Notes: a model not told the origin generated them from the letters alone. A stretch of DNA of 11,803 bases from Candidatus Margulisiibacteriota bacterium (GCA_030018645.1 JASEHX010000006.1:1-11803); one strand, 5' to 3'; counted from the first letter of the stretch, positions 1 through 6,653 are shown. Numbers and translations are program-made.

Positions 1-48
1 ATTGTACCAGTTTTCCTATCTTAACCAGTGGTCCAGTTTTTGGGGTCA
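1..48 (-). mobile_element. Probable end of an insertion sequence (IS3-like), running off the left edge
   Basis: Read on the minus strand from position 48, the sequence begins TGACCCCAAAAACTGGACC, which looks like the terminal inverted repeat of an IS3-type element (TG at the tip, a CCCC run, then an A run and TGGACC). The GxxExxY reading frame just to its right stops two to four bases away, after only 49 codons, as expected if an element inserted there. No transposase is visible because the element would lie to the left of the window. The family is inferred from the look of the tip alone; the second end and the target duplication cannot be seen. Confidence 0.45.
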
Positions 49-49
49 A

Positions 50-199
50 TTATATATATTTTATCTTTTCAGTTTCAAAATAAGCTTTCAAAGCTCTTTG
101 ATAATGTCGTTCCTTATATCCAAATCCGAGTTCATTGTGAACTTTGAACAAAATCCCCATTATTCTGTAACTTAGATCAGGATAAATTAAATCAGCCAT
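50..199 (-). pseudogene. GxxExxY protein, truncated to the N-terminal 49 residues
   Basis: An ATG at 199 opens a 49-codon frame beginning MADLIYPDLSYRIMGILFKV and containing the family's naming motif as G27-Y-K-E30-R-H-Y33. GxxExxY proteins are usually about 125-135 residues and are thought to have a PD-(D/E)XK nuclease-like fold; their role is unknown. Here the frame hits TAA at 52-50, just before the IS-like tip at 48, so the C-terminal two thirds, where the nuclease-like acidic and lysine residues would lie, is missing. No strong Shine-Dalgarno is visible upstream. I call it a pseudogene produced by insertion. The rest of the gene may survive beyond the element, outside the window. Confidence 0.72.
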
Positions 200-240
200 G
201 ACGCCTAACTTATTAGCAACTTTATTACCAGGCTATCTCT

Positions 241-470
241 AATACACTAATATGGTCGAATCCCTAATATCTTTACCCTAATGCACGAATGTGGGACGAA
301 TATTATTTGCTATTCTAAAGCCATATATTGGAGTATTAGTGTTGAATATTGGAGCATTCGTGCAAAACGTAGCTTTAACCTCCTATTCGAGCGGGTGTCG
401 ATTTTTCGTCATCAATGGTGTCGAAATTTAGAGTATTCGAGTAGTTTATTAGAGCATTCGATCAAAAATG
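241..470. repeat. Gene-free stretch of short degenerate ATTAG/ATTCG words
   Basis: Positions 200-496 hold no convincing gene. Instead, short words recur. In the left half, the plus strand carries CACTAATA (245-252), CGAAT, CCTAATA and GCACGAATG (283-291). In the right half, the same words appear inverted: TATTAGTG (334-341), CATTCGTGC (355-363), GAGTATTCGAG (about 431-441) and AGAGCATTCG (451-460). Two pairs are exact inverted matches (245-252 with 334-341, and 283-291 with 355-363), but they cross, so they do not nest into one hairpin. The stretch lies directly upstream of the GxxExxY remnant and downstream of the transglycosylase gene. A 68-codon plus-strand frame at 281-487 is unlike any protein I know and looks accidental. 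Confidence 0.5.
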
Positions 471-496
471 GTGTGTTGATCCATTAGAGATGAAGT

Positions 497-1111
497 CTAA
501 ATCTTGTTGTATATACCGAGGATATCGTTTACATATTGGGCGGTGTGGGTTTTAACCCCCTTATTGCGTTCAACCGCATTGGGGCCTTCAAAATAACCGG
601 AAATGGCCATAGCTATCTGGTCATTATACTTGGCAAAGCGGTCCAGCAGGTATTTTAAGTATTTAGTCGTTCCCATCGTATTTTCATCAATATCATAAGG
701 GTTTTCTACTTTTAGTCCTTTACAAGTAGATGGAAGCAGTTGCCCAAGGCCAATGGCACCACTGCTGGAAACCGCATTAGGATTAAAGCGTGATTCCCGA
801 GCCATAAGGGCAGTCGTCAATTTAGGATTAACCCCGTATTCAATAGCATATTTAATAATGCTGTCGGAGATTTGCTCGGCTTCTTCTTCACTGCGGTACT
901 TGAGAATATAATGTTTGATGGCTAAATGATCGTTATTCTTTTCGACTTCAAACGAGGTTACATGGGGGACAACCGGTGCAATCGCTTCAATCGAAACAAA
1001 ACCTTCGTCATATATATTAGCGGTTGGCTGGTGATAGCCCCTATTCCCACCCAAACTGGAGAAGATGACAATGACAAAAACTAAAATAATTAAACCAGCT
1101 GAGGCATCCAT
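497..1111 (-). CDS. Membrane-anchored lytic transglycosylase (SLT domain)
   Basis: A 204-residue protein. Residues 5-20 are strongly hydrophobic (LIILVFVIVIF) and probably form a signal anchor that places the rest outside the membrane. After a linker with a helical Glu-rich part (about 60-90), the SLT domain covers about 90-204. ARESRFNPNAVSSSGAIGLG contains the likely catalytic Glu106, and the GLGQLLPST stretch follows. The family cleaves the MurNAc-GlcNAc bond of peptidoglycan to give anhydro-MurNAc ends. One oddity: the usual AYNAGP segment reads GYFEGP here (Y173, F174), so the Asn is replaced while Tyr and Gly-Pro are kept. The ATG at 1111 follows the pnp stop by six bases, so it is probably cotranscribed with rpsO-pnp; its ribosome site is weak. 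The cellular role (growth, recycling or secretion) is not evident. Confidence 0.88.
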   Translation of the reverse strand: MDASAGLIILVFVIVIFSSLGGNRGYHQPTANIYDEGFVSIEAIAPVVPHVTSFEVEKNNDHLAIKHYILKYRSEEEAEQISDSIIKYAIEYGVNPKLTTALMARESRFNPNAVSSSGAIGLGQLLPSTCKGLKVENPYDIDENTMGTTKYLKYLLDRFAKYNDQIAMAISGYFEGPNAVERNKGVKTHTAQYVNDILGIYNKI

Positions 1112-1117
1112 GCAGAT

Positions 1118-3244
1118 TTATTTTAACACTTTTTCTTTATCTTGCGCAGTAACTTGCCGGCGGGAGAGGTCAACGCGGCCTTGCTCGTCTACTTTAATGA
1201 CTTTAACAATCACTTCATCGCCAATATTCAACTCATCCTCAACTTTTGCAATGCGGCGGGGGGCAATTTCGGAGATATGTACCAATCCTTCTTTGCCGGG
1301 CAAGATTTCCACAAACGCACCAAACGGCAAGATGCGAGTAACTTCACCTTTATAAATTTCGCCAACCTTGGCTTCCTTAGTCAAATCTTCAATAATCTTA
1401 ATTGCCCTTTTGCCGCCTTCGGGATCAACTGCCGTTACCAGCACGCGGCCGTCGTCTTCAATGTCAATTTGCGCGCCGGTTTCTTCAACTATACTCTTGA
1501 TCATTTTGCCGCCGGGACCAATGACCATACCAATTTTGGCTGGATCAATTTGCAAAGTTAAAACGCGCGGAGCGTATTGTGAAAGTTCGGCTCTGGGTTT
1601 ATCAATGGCCGCTTCAATTTTATCTAAAATGGTCATCCGGGCCGATTTGGCCTGCGCCAGTGCTTTTTCAATTACCTCAAAAGACAAGCCGGCAATCTTT
1701 ATATCCACTTGGACAGCTGTTATTCCCTTGCGTGTCCCGGCTACCTTGAAATCCATATCGCCCAGGTGATCTTCAATTCCCTGGATATCGGTAATCAATA
1801 CCTCTTTATCTTTGCCAGTAATAAGTCCAATGGAAATACCCGCCACCGGAGCTTTAATTTTTACCCCGGCATCCATTAACGCCAACGTACTAGCACAAGT
1901 AGAGGCCATGGAAGTAGAACCGTTAGATCCTAAAACTTCAGATACTAAGCGGAGCGTATAAGGAAATTCTTCTTCGGAAGGGACAACCGGCACTAGGGCT
2001 TTTTCCGCCAAAGCTCCGTGGCCAATTTCACGCCTGCCTGGCCCACGGGAGGGCCGCACTTCCCCCACCGAATAGGCCGGAAAATTATAATGGTGCATGT
2101 AGCGCTTGGTTTCTTCGGGGCTAATGCCGTCTAATTTTTGCACTTCGCCTAAAGCACCGAGTGTCGCAACCGTTAATACTTGTGTCTGCCCGCGGCTGAA
2201 AACGGCCGAACCGTGCGCGCGAGGGAGGATGCCAACTTCACAACTCAATGGTCGAATGTCACTAAATCCGCGCCCATCCGGCCTTTTGCCTTCATTTAAG
2301 ATCATTCCGCGGACAATTTCAGCTTCGAGATCGTCGATGACATTCATAATATCTGCCGGGCTGGCGGCAATGATTTTCTTCAGCTCTTCGTTCGATCCGT
2401 CATCAATGGCCTTTTTTATTTCTTCCTTGATGTGGGATAATTCTTCGTGTTGTTTATCATAATCAGATATTTTCATGGCAGAGCGGATTTTTTCTAGAGC
2501 TGTCTTGCGCGCAAATTGATTGACTTTTTCGTGCGGAACGTAGGCAACATATTCTTTTTTGGCAGCTCCTACTTTGGCCGCCAAATCTTTTTGCAGTTTG
2601 ATGACGTCTTTTATTTTTTTATGGGCCAGTTTTATTCCTTCAAAAACATCTTCTTCGGAAACTTCCTCGGAGCCGCATTCGAGCATTAAAATAGCTTTTT
2701 CACTGCCAGCCACCACTAGATCCATTTCTGATTTTTGCATCTGTTCAGTGGCAGGATCAACTACAAATTTACCGTCAATTTTCCCCACTCTGGCGGCCGC
2801 AATTGGATAAGGGAATGGGATATCGGAAATTGCCAGCGCCGCCGAAGCGCCGTTAATTGCCAGAATATCGGGCTGGGTCTCAACGTCAACTGAAAGCGGC
2901 GTTACCACAATTTGGACATCATTGCGGTAACCTTTGGGAAAGAGCGGGCGGATGGGACGATCAATTTTACGTGCTGTTAAGACGGCTGTTTCGGTAGCTT
3001 TTCCTTCGCGCTTAAAAAATCCGCCGGGGATCCTGCCGACAGCATATAATTTTTCTTCATAATCAACCAGTAAAGGGAAAAAATCAATTCCTGGCCGCGG
3101 AGTCTCGGCGGCAACCGCAGTGGCTAAAAGGAGAGTGTCTCCCTGGCGAATTACCACCGATCCATTGGCTTCTTTGGCTAACTTTCCGGTTTCGAGCGAG
3201 AGGAGATTGCCTTCACCGAGGTCTAATTCAACTTTGTGCATCAT
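1118..3244 (-). CDS. pnp: Polyribonucleotide nucleotidyltransferase (PNPase)
   Basis: A full-length 708-residue PNPase. It degrades RNA 3' to 5' with phosphate, releasing nucleoside diphosphates, as a trimeric ring. The first RNase PH-like domain is about 10-145 (with the conserved GRIPGGFFKREG at 70-81), followed by the helical linker domain (about 240-310) and the second, catalytic RNase PH-like domain (about 320-545). Residues D492, D498 and K500 in EDHLGDMDFK match the phosphorolytic site. A KH domain (about 565-625, IGPGGKMIKSI) and an S1 domain (about 627-697, GEVTRILPFGAFVEILPGKE) bind RNA. The tail after S1 is short. The first ATG abuts the rpsO TAA directly, with AGGA nine bases upstream inside rpsO; a second ATG follows at once. 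The rpsO-pnp pairing is widespread in bacteria. Confidence 0.98.
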   Translation of the reverse strand: MMHKVELDLGEGNLLSLETGKLAKEANGSVVIRQGDTLLLATAVAAETPRPGIDFFPLLVDYEEKLYAVGRIPGGFFKREGKATETAVLTARKIDRPIRPLFPKGYRNDVQIVVTPLSVDVETQPDILAINGASAALAISDIPFPYPIAAARVGKIDGKFVVDPATEQMQKSEMDLVVAGSEKAILMLECGSEEVSEEDVFEGIKLAHKKIKDVIKLQKDLAAKVGAAKKEYVAYVPHEKVNQFARKTALEKIRSAMKISDYDKQHEELSHIKEEIKKAIDDGSNEELKKIIAASPADIMNVIDDLEAEIVRGMILNEGKRPDGRGFSDIRPLSCEVGILPRAHGSAVFSRGQTQVLTVATLGALGEVQKLDGISPEETKRYMHHYNFPAYSVGEVRPSRGPGRREIGHGALAEKALVPVVPSEEEFPYTLRLVSEVLGSNGSTSMASTCASTLALMDAGVKIKAPVAGISIGLITGKDKEVLITDIQGIEDHLGDMDFKVAGTRKGITAVQVDIKIAGLSFEVIEKALAQAKSARMTILDKIEAAIDKPRAELSQYAPRVLTLQIDPAKIGMVIGPGGKMIKSIVEETGAQIDIEDDGRVLVTAVDPEGGKRAIKIIEDLTKEAKVGEIYKGEVTRILPFGAFVEILPGKEGLVHISEIAPRRIAKVEDELNIGDEVIVKVIKVDEQGRVDLSRRQVTAQDKEKVLK

Positions 3245-3511
3245 TTATCGCAGTCCTAAACCCGCCAATACCCTTTCATATCTCTTCATGTCTTCACTTT
3301 GGAGATAATTAAGGAGTCGTTTGCGCTGGCTGACCAGCATGATCAGCCCGCGGCGGCTGTGGTTATCCTTAGTATTGTCCTTTAAATGATTCACCAACTG
3401 GGTAATCCGTTCGGTAATGAGGGCAATTTGTACCTCCGGGGAGCCAGTATCTGATCCTGCACGGCCAAACTTTTCAACAAACTCTTTCTTTTTCTCTTTG
3501 GTTAACGCCAT
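3245..3511 (-). CDS. rpsO: 30S ribosomal protein S15
   Basis: An 88-residue S15, the usual length, starting MALTKEKKKEFVEKFGRAGS and containing DTGSPEVQIALITERITQL and the SRRGLIMLVSQRKRLLNYL core. S15 binds the central domain of 16S rRNA early in 30S assembly. A longer frame beginning at 3532 adds seven residues (MCYNKSE), but those codons lie over a perfect TGTGCTATAAT promoter element, so I choose the ATG at 3511. With that promoter the mRNA would have a leader of only a few bases and no Shine-Dalgarno. The leader-based S15 self-repression known in E. coli would therefore not be possible from this transcript in that form. The stop codon abuts the pnp start. Confidence 0.96.
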   Translation of the reverse strand: MALTKEKKKEFVEKFGRAGSDTGSPEVQIALITERITQLVNHLKDNTKDNHSRRGLIMLVSQRKRLLNYLQSEDMKRYERVLAGLGLR

Positions 3512-3520
3512 TTCACTTTT

Positions 3521-3531
3521 ATTATAGCACA
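3521..3531 (-). promoter_or_regulatory. Extended -10 promoter of rpsO-pnp, near-leaderless
   Basis: On the minus strand TGTGCTATAAT (3531-3521) is a perfect extended -10 (TGC then TATAAT at 3526-3521). TTGTTT about 16 bases upstream is a weak -35 candidate. Nine bases separate the -10 from the rpsO ATG at 3511, so transcription should start within about three bases of the start codon. No ribosome-binding site is present in the gap. Confidence 0.8.
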
Positions 3532-3559
3532 TTGCTTAATAAAAACAAAACATTTTTTT

Positions 3560-3687
3560 ATCCCTCACCCACTTACCCTGAATCTGGGCACCCTCTCCCA
3601 GAGGGAGAGGGTAGTTTTACTAAAAAGCAAAGTTACCTTCTCCCCCTGGGAGAAGGTGAGAGTTTTTAGGATAAACGGATGAGGGAT
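3560..3687. repeat. Dispersed-repeat-like element with two near-identical hairpins
   Basis: Two hairpins, each with a perfect 10-bp stem and a 3-base loop, lie 22 bases apart: ACCCTCTCCC/GGGAGAGGGT (3590-3612, loop AGA) and ACCTTCTCCC/GGGAGAAGGT (3635-3657, loop CCT). They differ by one base pair outside the loops. An outer inverted pair, ATCCCTCA (3560-3567) and TGAGGGAT (3680-3687), brackets them; the right copy lies in the last codons of ribF. This CCCTCACCC...CCCTCTCCC style is common among dispersed intergenic repeats in bacteria. Whether it is mobile, or also serves as a terminator between ribF and rpsO, is not shown. Confidence 0.65.
3622..3657 (-). terminator. Possible terminator after ribF
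   Basis: Reading out of ribF on the minus strand, the 10-bp hairpin at 3657-3635 starts nine bases after the TAA stop. A T run (3626-3622) follows, but it is separated from the stem by about eight bases (AACTTTGC). The stem is strong, yet the T run is displaced, so termination may be partial. The same hairpin also belongs to the repeat element. Confidence 0.4.
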
Positions 3688-4568
3688 ACGATATCCTTCC
3701 TAATCTGCTTTTTTAATTCTTCAACATCCGCGAATTGTTTTTCGTCCCGCAGGCGGGCAACAAGCTGGACTTTTAATCTTTTTCCCCTTATATTGCCCTT
3801 AAATCGGGGGATATGCACCTCTACCAAAGTGCTGCCAGCGCTAAAAGTAGGCCTAGCGCCGATATTAACCGCGCACTTTTTCCCGTTAACTATACCTGCA
3901 TAAACTCCGTGCGCCGGAACAAGTTTTTCGGCAGTAACTTGCAAATTAGCGGTGGGAAACCCAAGCTTTGTCCCCCTCCCCGCCCCTTTAACCACCTTTC
4001 CCGCTATCATGTATGGATGTCCTAACAAACTTACCGCCTTTGCAAAATCACCCGTACTGATTAAATTTCTGATCTGGCGCGATTTCACGGCTTCATTTTT
4101 AACTTTAACCGCTGGAACAACCGAAACTGCAAAACCATATTTTTCTCCCAGCTTTTTCAGGTCTTTTATAGCGCCTTTGCGGCCTTGGCCAAAAGCATAG
4201 TCATAGCCAACAAATACTCTCCTAACTCCCAGTCTCCCAACTAAGTACTTATCTACAAATTCAGCCGAAGACATTTTACGAGTATGTTCGGTAAACCTAA
4301 TCACCACCACCCCATCCACCCCAAGCTGTTTAAATAATTCTTCCCTTTCTTTTAAGGTAGTCAATAAGCGCAGTCCGCGTTCCGGCGCCACCAAATGCTG
4401 GGGGTGGGGATCAAAGGTCATGACAATCGAAGGAACCCGCTGTTTTTTGGCAAACTTAACCGCCCGGTTAATCACTTTCCGATGGCCAAGATGCACGCCG
4501 TCAAAAGTACCTAGCGCAACTACACAGCCCTTTAAACTTTTTCTTTTCGGATGAAGGATAATCCTCAA
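3666..4568 (-). CDS. ribF: Bifunctional riboflavin kinase / FAD synthetase
   Basis: This enzyme makes FMN from riboflavin and then FAD in the cytoplasm. With a TTG start at 4568 it has 300 residues. The N-terminal FAD synthetase (nucleotidyltransferase) domain shows GTFDGVHLGHRKVI (about 20-33), the TFDPHPQ segment (51-57) and GYDYAFGQGRKGAI (about 121-134). The C-terminal riboflavin kinase domain runs from about 183 and shows KGAGRGTKLGFPTANL (194-209), the flavokinase PTAN motif, and EVHIPRF near 250. The TTG overlaps the amj stop (TTGA) and has AGGGGAG ten bases upstream. A longer GTG start at 4592 would add eight residues, but that GTG lies upstream of the Shine-Dalgarno. The last codons overlap one arm of an intergenic repeat. 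Confidence 0.95.
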   Translation of the reverse strand: MRIILHPKRKSLKGCVVALGTFDGVHLGHRKVINRAVKFAKKQRVPSIVMTFDPHPQHLVAPERGLRLLTTLKEREELFKQLGVDGVVVIRFTEHTRKMSSAEFVDKYLVGRLGVRRVFVGYDYAFGQGRKGAIKDLKKLGEKYGFAVSVVPAVKVKNEAVKSRQIRNLISTGDFAKAVSLLGHPYMIAGKVVKGAGRGTKLGFPTANLQVTAEKLVPAHGVYAGIVNGKKCAVNIGARPTFSAGSTLVEVHIPRFKGNIRGKRLKVQLVARLRDEKQFADVEELKKQIRKDIVSLIRLS

Positions 4569-5383
4569 TGGACAAATGCTCCCCTGACCCACAATGTCAC
4601 CGTTTTGATGTATTCGGCTCCGGGGAAAAATAACAGCTGGGATAAAATAAGCGTTCCAGCCACTCTTCCTAAGACGATATAAAACACAACCGTGCGCACA
4701 TCTCCCTCTGGCCGTTTGCCCCTCGCCGCCTGGTCAGTAATATGGGCGGCAATCGGATCAACCATCAAAGTAAATAAGATCGTCGCCAAGCCGTTAACGA
4801 TCCCCGAAAGCTGGGTGGCAGTTACACGGTAGGTGGGAACGAGCGCTCCCGCCATCAATGAACAGAGAACTCCAATGGCATAAATTGAAACCATGATCAA
4901 ATTTAACCAAAGAAAGGTTCGCGGTATGCCTTTTAATGATAGGCCTTTGAATGAGCCAGCCGAAGGCAGTCGAAAATCAGATAAGATTTTAACCAAGTTG
5001 CGGGGATAAAAGCCCATGGCAATTAAACGCGGCACCGAACCAACTTCGTCAAATTTCTTGATTGCGCGGGTAAAGACCCTAACCGCAAAGGGGGTCATAA
5101 TTGCTCCAATTAAGTTCCCTACAAAAGCGGCAAAGATTACCAGTCGGAAATTAACCCATAAGATATTAACATCGTTGCGCAAGATGGCAGTATCAACCAT
5201 GCCGCCTAGCAAAGGGGCCTGCAGCATATTGGACATGCGGGAGATTAATAGCGAAGCATTAACAAAAGAAAGTGAAAGCGCCAGTTGCCTGGTCCTGACG
5301 CCGGTTAAACGCATGGATGAGGCCAGCGTTTCGGTAAAATGGATAAGGGTGGTAAAGAAGCAAACAACAATAAGCGGGTTCAT
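4565..5383 (-). CDS. amj: Lipid II flippase, Amj family
   Basis: A 272-residue integral membrane protein with about six hydrophobic stretches (near 3-20, 36-50, 78-104, 156-180, 190-215 and 231-256). The start, MNPLIVVCFFTTLIHFTETL, together with SMRLTGVRTRQLALSLSFVN and SRMSNMLQAPLLGG, matches my recollection of the Amj (YdaH, DUF2837) family. In Bacillus subtilis, Amj is a MurJ-independent flippase that moves lipid II across the membrane for peptidoglycan synthesis; that function is carried over by family. The gene follows queC after seven bases, with only a poor ribosome site, and runs into ribF through a TTGA overlap. Whether the organism also has MurJ, or relies on Amj, cannot be told from the window. 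Assignment is by recognition of the N-terminal pattern, not by alignment. Confidence 0.82.
   Translation of the reverse strand: MNPLIVVCFFTTLIHFTETLASSMRLTGVRTRQLALSLSFVNASLLISRMSNMLQAPLLGGMVDTAILRNDVNILWVNFRLVIFAAFVGNLIGAIMTPFAVRVFTRAIKKFDEVGSVPRLIAMGFYPRNLVKILSDFRLPSAGSFKGLSLKGIPRTFLWLNLIMVSIYAIGVLCSLMAGALVPTYRVTATQLSGIVNGLATILFTLMVDPIAAHITDQAARGKRPEGDVRTVVFYIVLGRVAGTLILSQLLFFPGAEYIKTVTLWVRGAFVH
4579..4585 (-). promoter_or_regulatory. Ribosome-binding site deciding the ribF TTG start
   Basis: AGGGGAG (4585-4579, minus strand) lies inside the end of amj, ten bases before a TTG that shares bases with the amj TGA. The in-frame GTG at 4592 has no comparable site and is itself upstream of this one, so the TTG is the better start and translation of ribF is probably coupled to amj. 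Confidence 0.65.
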
Positions 5384-5390
5384 AGAGATA

Positions 5391-6017
5391 CTATTCTAAC
5401 CCCTTTGCCCTAAGCTGACAACTGTCACACACGCCACACGGTTTTTTGTCGCCCAGATAGCAGGACCAAGTACGATCAATGGGAACGTTTAATTTTTTTG
5501 CCAATTTAACTATTTCAGCTTTGGAGAGTTTTATCAGCGGAGCAATGATCTTAATGGCTCTAACCTTCGTCCCCTCATAAGCTGCCTTTTGAAAAGCACG
5601 AAAATAAGATGGCCGGCAGTCGGGATAGCCGCTGTAATCAATTGCATTAGCACCGATAAAAATGGCTTCTGCTCCTTCCACTTCAGCATAAGACAGAGCG
5701 AAACTTAAAAAGATAGTATTGCGGGCAGAAACATAAGTAGATGGAATACCAGCAGACATTTTTTTAACTGAACGCTTAGTCGGTACTTTCATTTGCTTAT
5801 CGAGGAGAGAACTGCCTTTCCAGGGAAGGTTAATTTTAATTATGTGGTAATGAACTTTTAATTCTTTGGCAATCGCCACAGCGTGACGGATTTCCTTGCG
5901 ATGGCGCTGGTTATAATCAAATATCAGGGCCGAACATTTATAGCTTTTGGAAAGTGCGTAATATAATGTAGTCGTTGAATCTAATCCGCCGGAGAGGAGA
6001 ATAATGGCTTTTTTCAT
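5391..6017 (-). CDS. queC: 7-cyano-7-deazaguanine synthase
   Basis: QueC converts 7-carboxy-7-deazaguanine to preQ0 with ammonia and ATP, on the way to queuosine in tRNA. From the ATG at 6017 the protein has 208 residues and starts MKKAIILLSGGLDSTTTLYY, containing the SGGxDS pyrophosphatase loop. Other family marks are SARNTIFLSFALSYAE (about 97-112), the GANAIDYSGYPDCRP segment (about 122-136) and four zinc-binding cysteines near the C-terminus (186, 194, 197 and 200, spaced CX7CX2CX2C). A GTG at 6029 would add four residues (MFLF) and sit directly after the upstream stop; neither start has a clear ribosome site, and I prefer ATG by family N-terminus. No other queuosine gene and no preQ1 riboswitch is visible nearby. 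Confidence 0.95.
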   Translation of the reverse strand: MKKAIILLSGGLDSTTTLYYALSKSYKCSALIFDYNQRHRKEIRHAVAIAKELKVHYHIIKINLPWKGSSLLDKQMKVPTKRSVKKMSAGIPSTYVSARNTIFLSFALSYAEVEGAEAIFIGANAIDYSGYPDCRPSYFRAFQKAAYEGTKVRAIKIIAPLIKLSKAEIVKLAKKLNVPIDRTWSCYLGDKKPCGVCDSCQLRAKGLE

Positions 6018-6029
6018 AAACAGAAACAC

Positions 6030-6383
6030 TTATTTACGAACTCGGTAACCATTTTCCTCCAAGATAATCAGGCTCTTTGAAATATCAACCTCATCGATTT
6101 TTTGGACAAAATTAACTAACAGATCAATAATTTTCTTCCGCTTTGGATATAATAAACGTATTGCTATAATGCCGAAATGAGTTTTAGGAGGATAGGTAAG
6201 AATATTAGAAAAATCAAGATCTAAAGTCACAAGGATTCTCTTTTCTTTTTGAGCAAAAGCCATGATCTGGCTGTCATCCTTACCGCTCATTTTGACAGAA
6301 CAAACATGAAGCGCATCGCAGCCGCATTGCTGTAGAACGGCTTCGGCTTCAATTGGAATGTTTTCATCAAGCAGTAATTTCAT
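6030..6383 (-). CDS. DUF5615 PIN-like protein, probable toxin
   Basis: A 117-residue protein starting MKLLLDENIP, typical of the DUF5615 PIN-like family. The acidic residues expected of a PIN-type nuclease site are visible: D6-E7, D36-D37, and D55/D57 in the LVTLDLDF strand. Family members are paired with DUF433 proteins and are considered toxin-antitoxin-like, with the PIN-like partner as the presumed RNase. Activity has rarely been tested, so toxicity is inferred. Its ATG at 6383 directly abuts the TAG of the DUF433 gene, and its own stop lies 12 bases before the queC ATG at 6017. The gene looks intact. Confidence 0.85.
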   Translation of the reverse strand: MKLLLDENIPIEAEAVLQQCGCDALHVCSVKMSGKDDSQIMAFAQKEKRILVTLDLDFSNILTYPPKTHFGIIAIRLLYPKRKKIIDLLVNFVQKIDEVDISKSLIILEENGYRVRK

Positions 6384-6626
6384 CTAGGCAGTTCCGAAGG
6401 CAAGTTTTAGCGGAGCCGCTTCTTCTTTCACTGTTTCTGCGGCATATTCAATAGCAGCTTGAATATCTTGTTTTTTTAACGTTGGATAAGAACCTAAAAT
6501 GTCATCAATTTTCTCTCCAGCCGCCAGCATTTCTAAAATAAGGTAAACTGGAATTCTAGTTCCTTTAATACAAGCCTTGCCATGCATTATTTGGGGATTT
6601 ATCGTAATCCTTCTTTGAAATATCAT
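6384..6626 (-). CDS. DUF433 protein, probable antitoxin
   Basis: An 80-residue protein with the DUF433 signature: RITINPQIMHGKACIKGTRI, then IPVYLILEMLAAGEKIDDIL and a helix-turn-helix-like stretch around SYPTLKKQDIQAAIEYA (46-62). DUF433 proteins are small, probably DNA-binding, and typically sit immediately upstream of a DUF5615 gene, as here. By family the product would neutralise the toxin and may repress its own promoter. It has a strong GGAGGG ribosome site seven bases before its ATG and its own -10 box in the 27-base gap after purA. The Ala-rich, acidic C-terminal tail (about 63-80) may be the part that binds the toxin; that is inference. Confidence 0.85.
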   Translation of the reverse strand: MIFQRRITINPQIMHGKACIKGTRIPVYLILEMLAAGEKIDDILGSYPTLKKQDIQAAIEYAAETVKEEAAPLKLAFGTA

Positions 6627-6632
6627 CGCTTT

Positions 6633-6651
6633 CCCTCCATAGAATATTATA
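6633..6651 (-). promoter_or_regulatory. -10 box and ribosome site of the DUF433/DUF5615 unit
   Basis: TATAAT (6651-6646, minus strand) follows the purA stop by two bases, and GGAGGG (6638-6633) lies seven bases before the DUF433 ATG at 6626. This would give a leader of about a dozen bases. No clear -35 is seen. The promoter would let the pair, and possibly queC-amj-ribF behind it, be expressed apart from purA. Confidence 0.6.
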
Positions 6652-6653
6652 CA

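Noticed and set aside
241..470. CRISPR array
   Set aside because: Repeats are short, degenerate and irregularly spaced, and no cas genes are present.
281..487. 68-codon plus-strand frame in the gene-free left region
   Set aside because: It lies in word-repeat DNA, has an unnatural composition, resembles no family and lacks a ribosome site.
3512..3532. Longer S15 start adding seven residues
   Set aside because: Those codons overlap a perfect extended -10 box and the family length fits the ATG at 3511.
4569..4620. FMN riboswitch before ribF
   Set aside because: The region is coding sequence of amj and lacks the conserved RFN blocks.
6018..6029. preQ1 riboswitch before queC
   Set aside because: There are only 12 bases between the upstream stop region and the queC ATG; no aptamer could fit.
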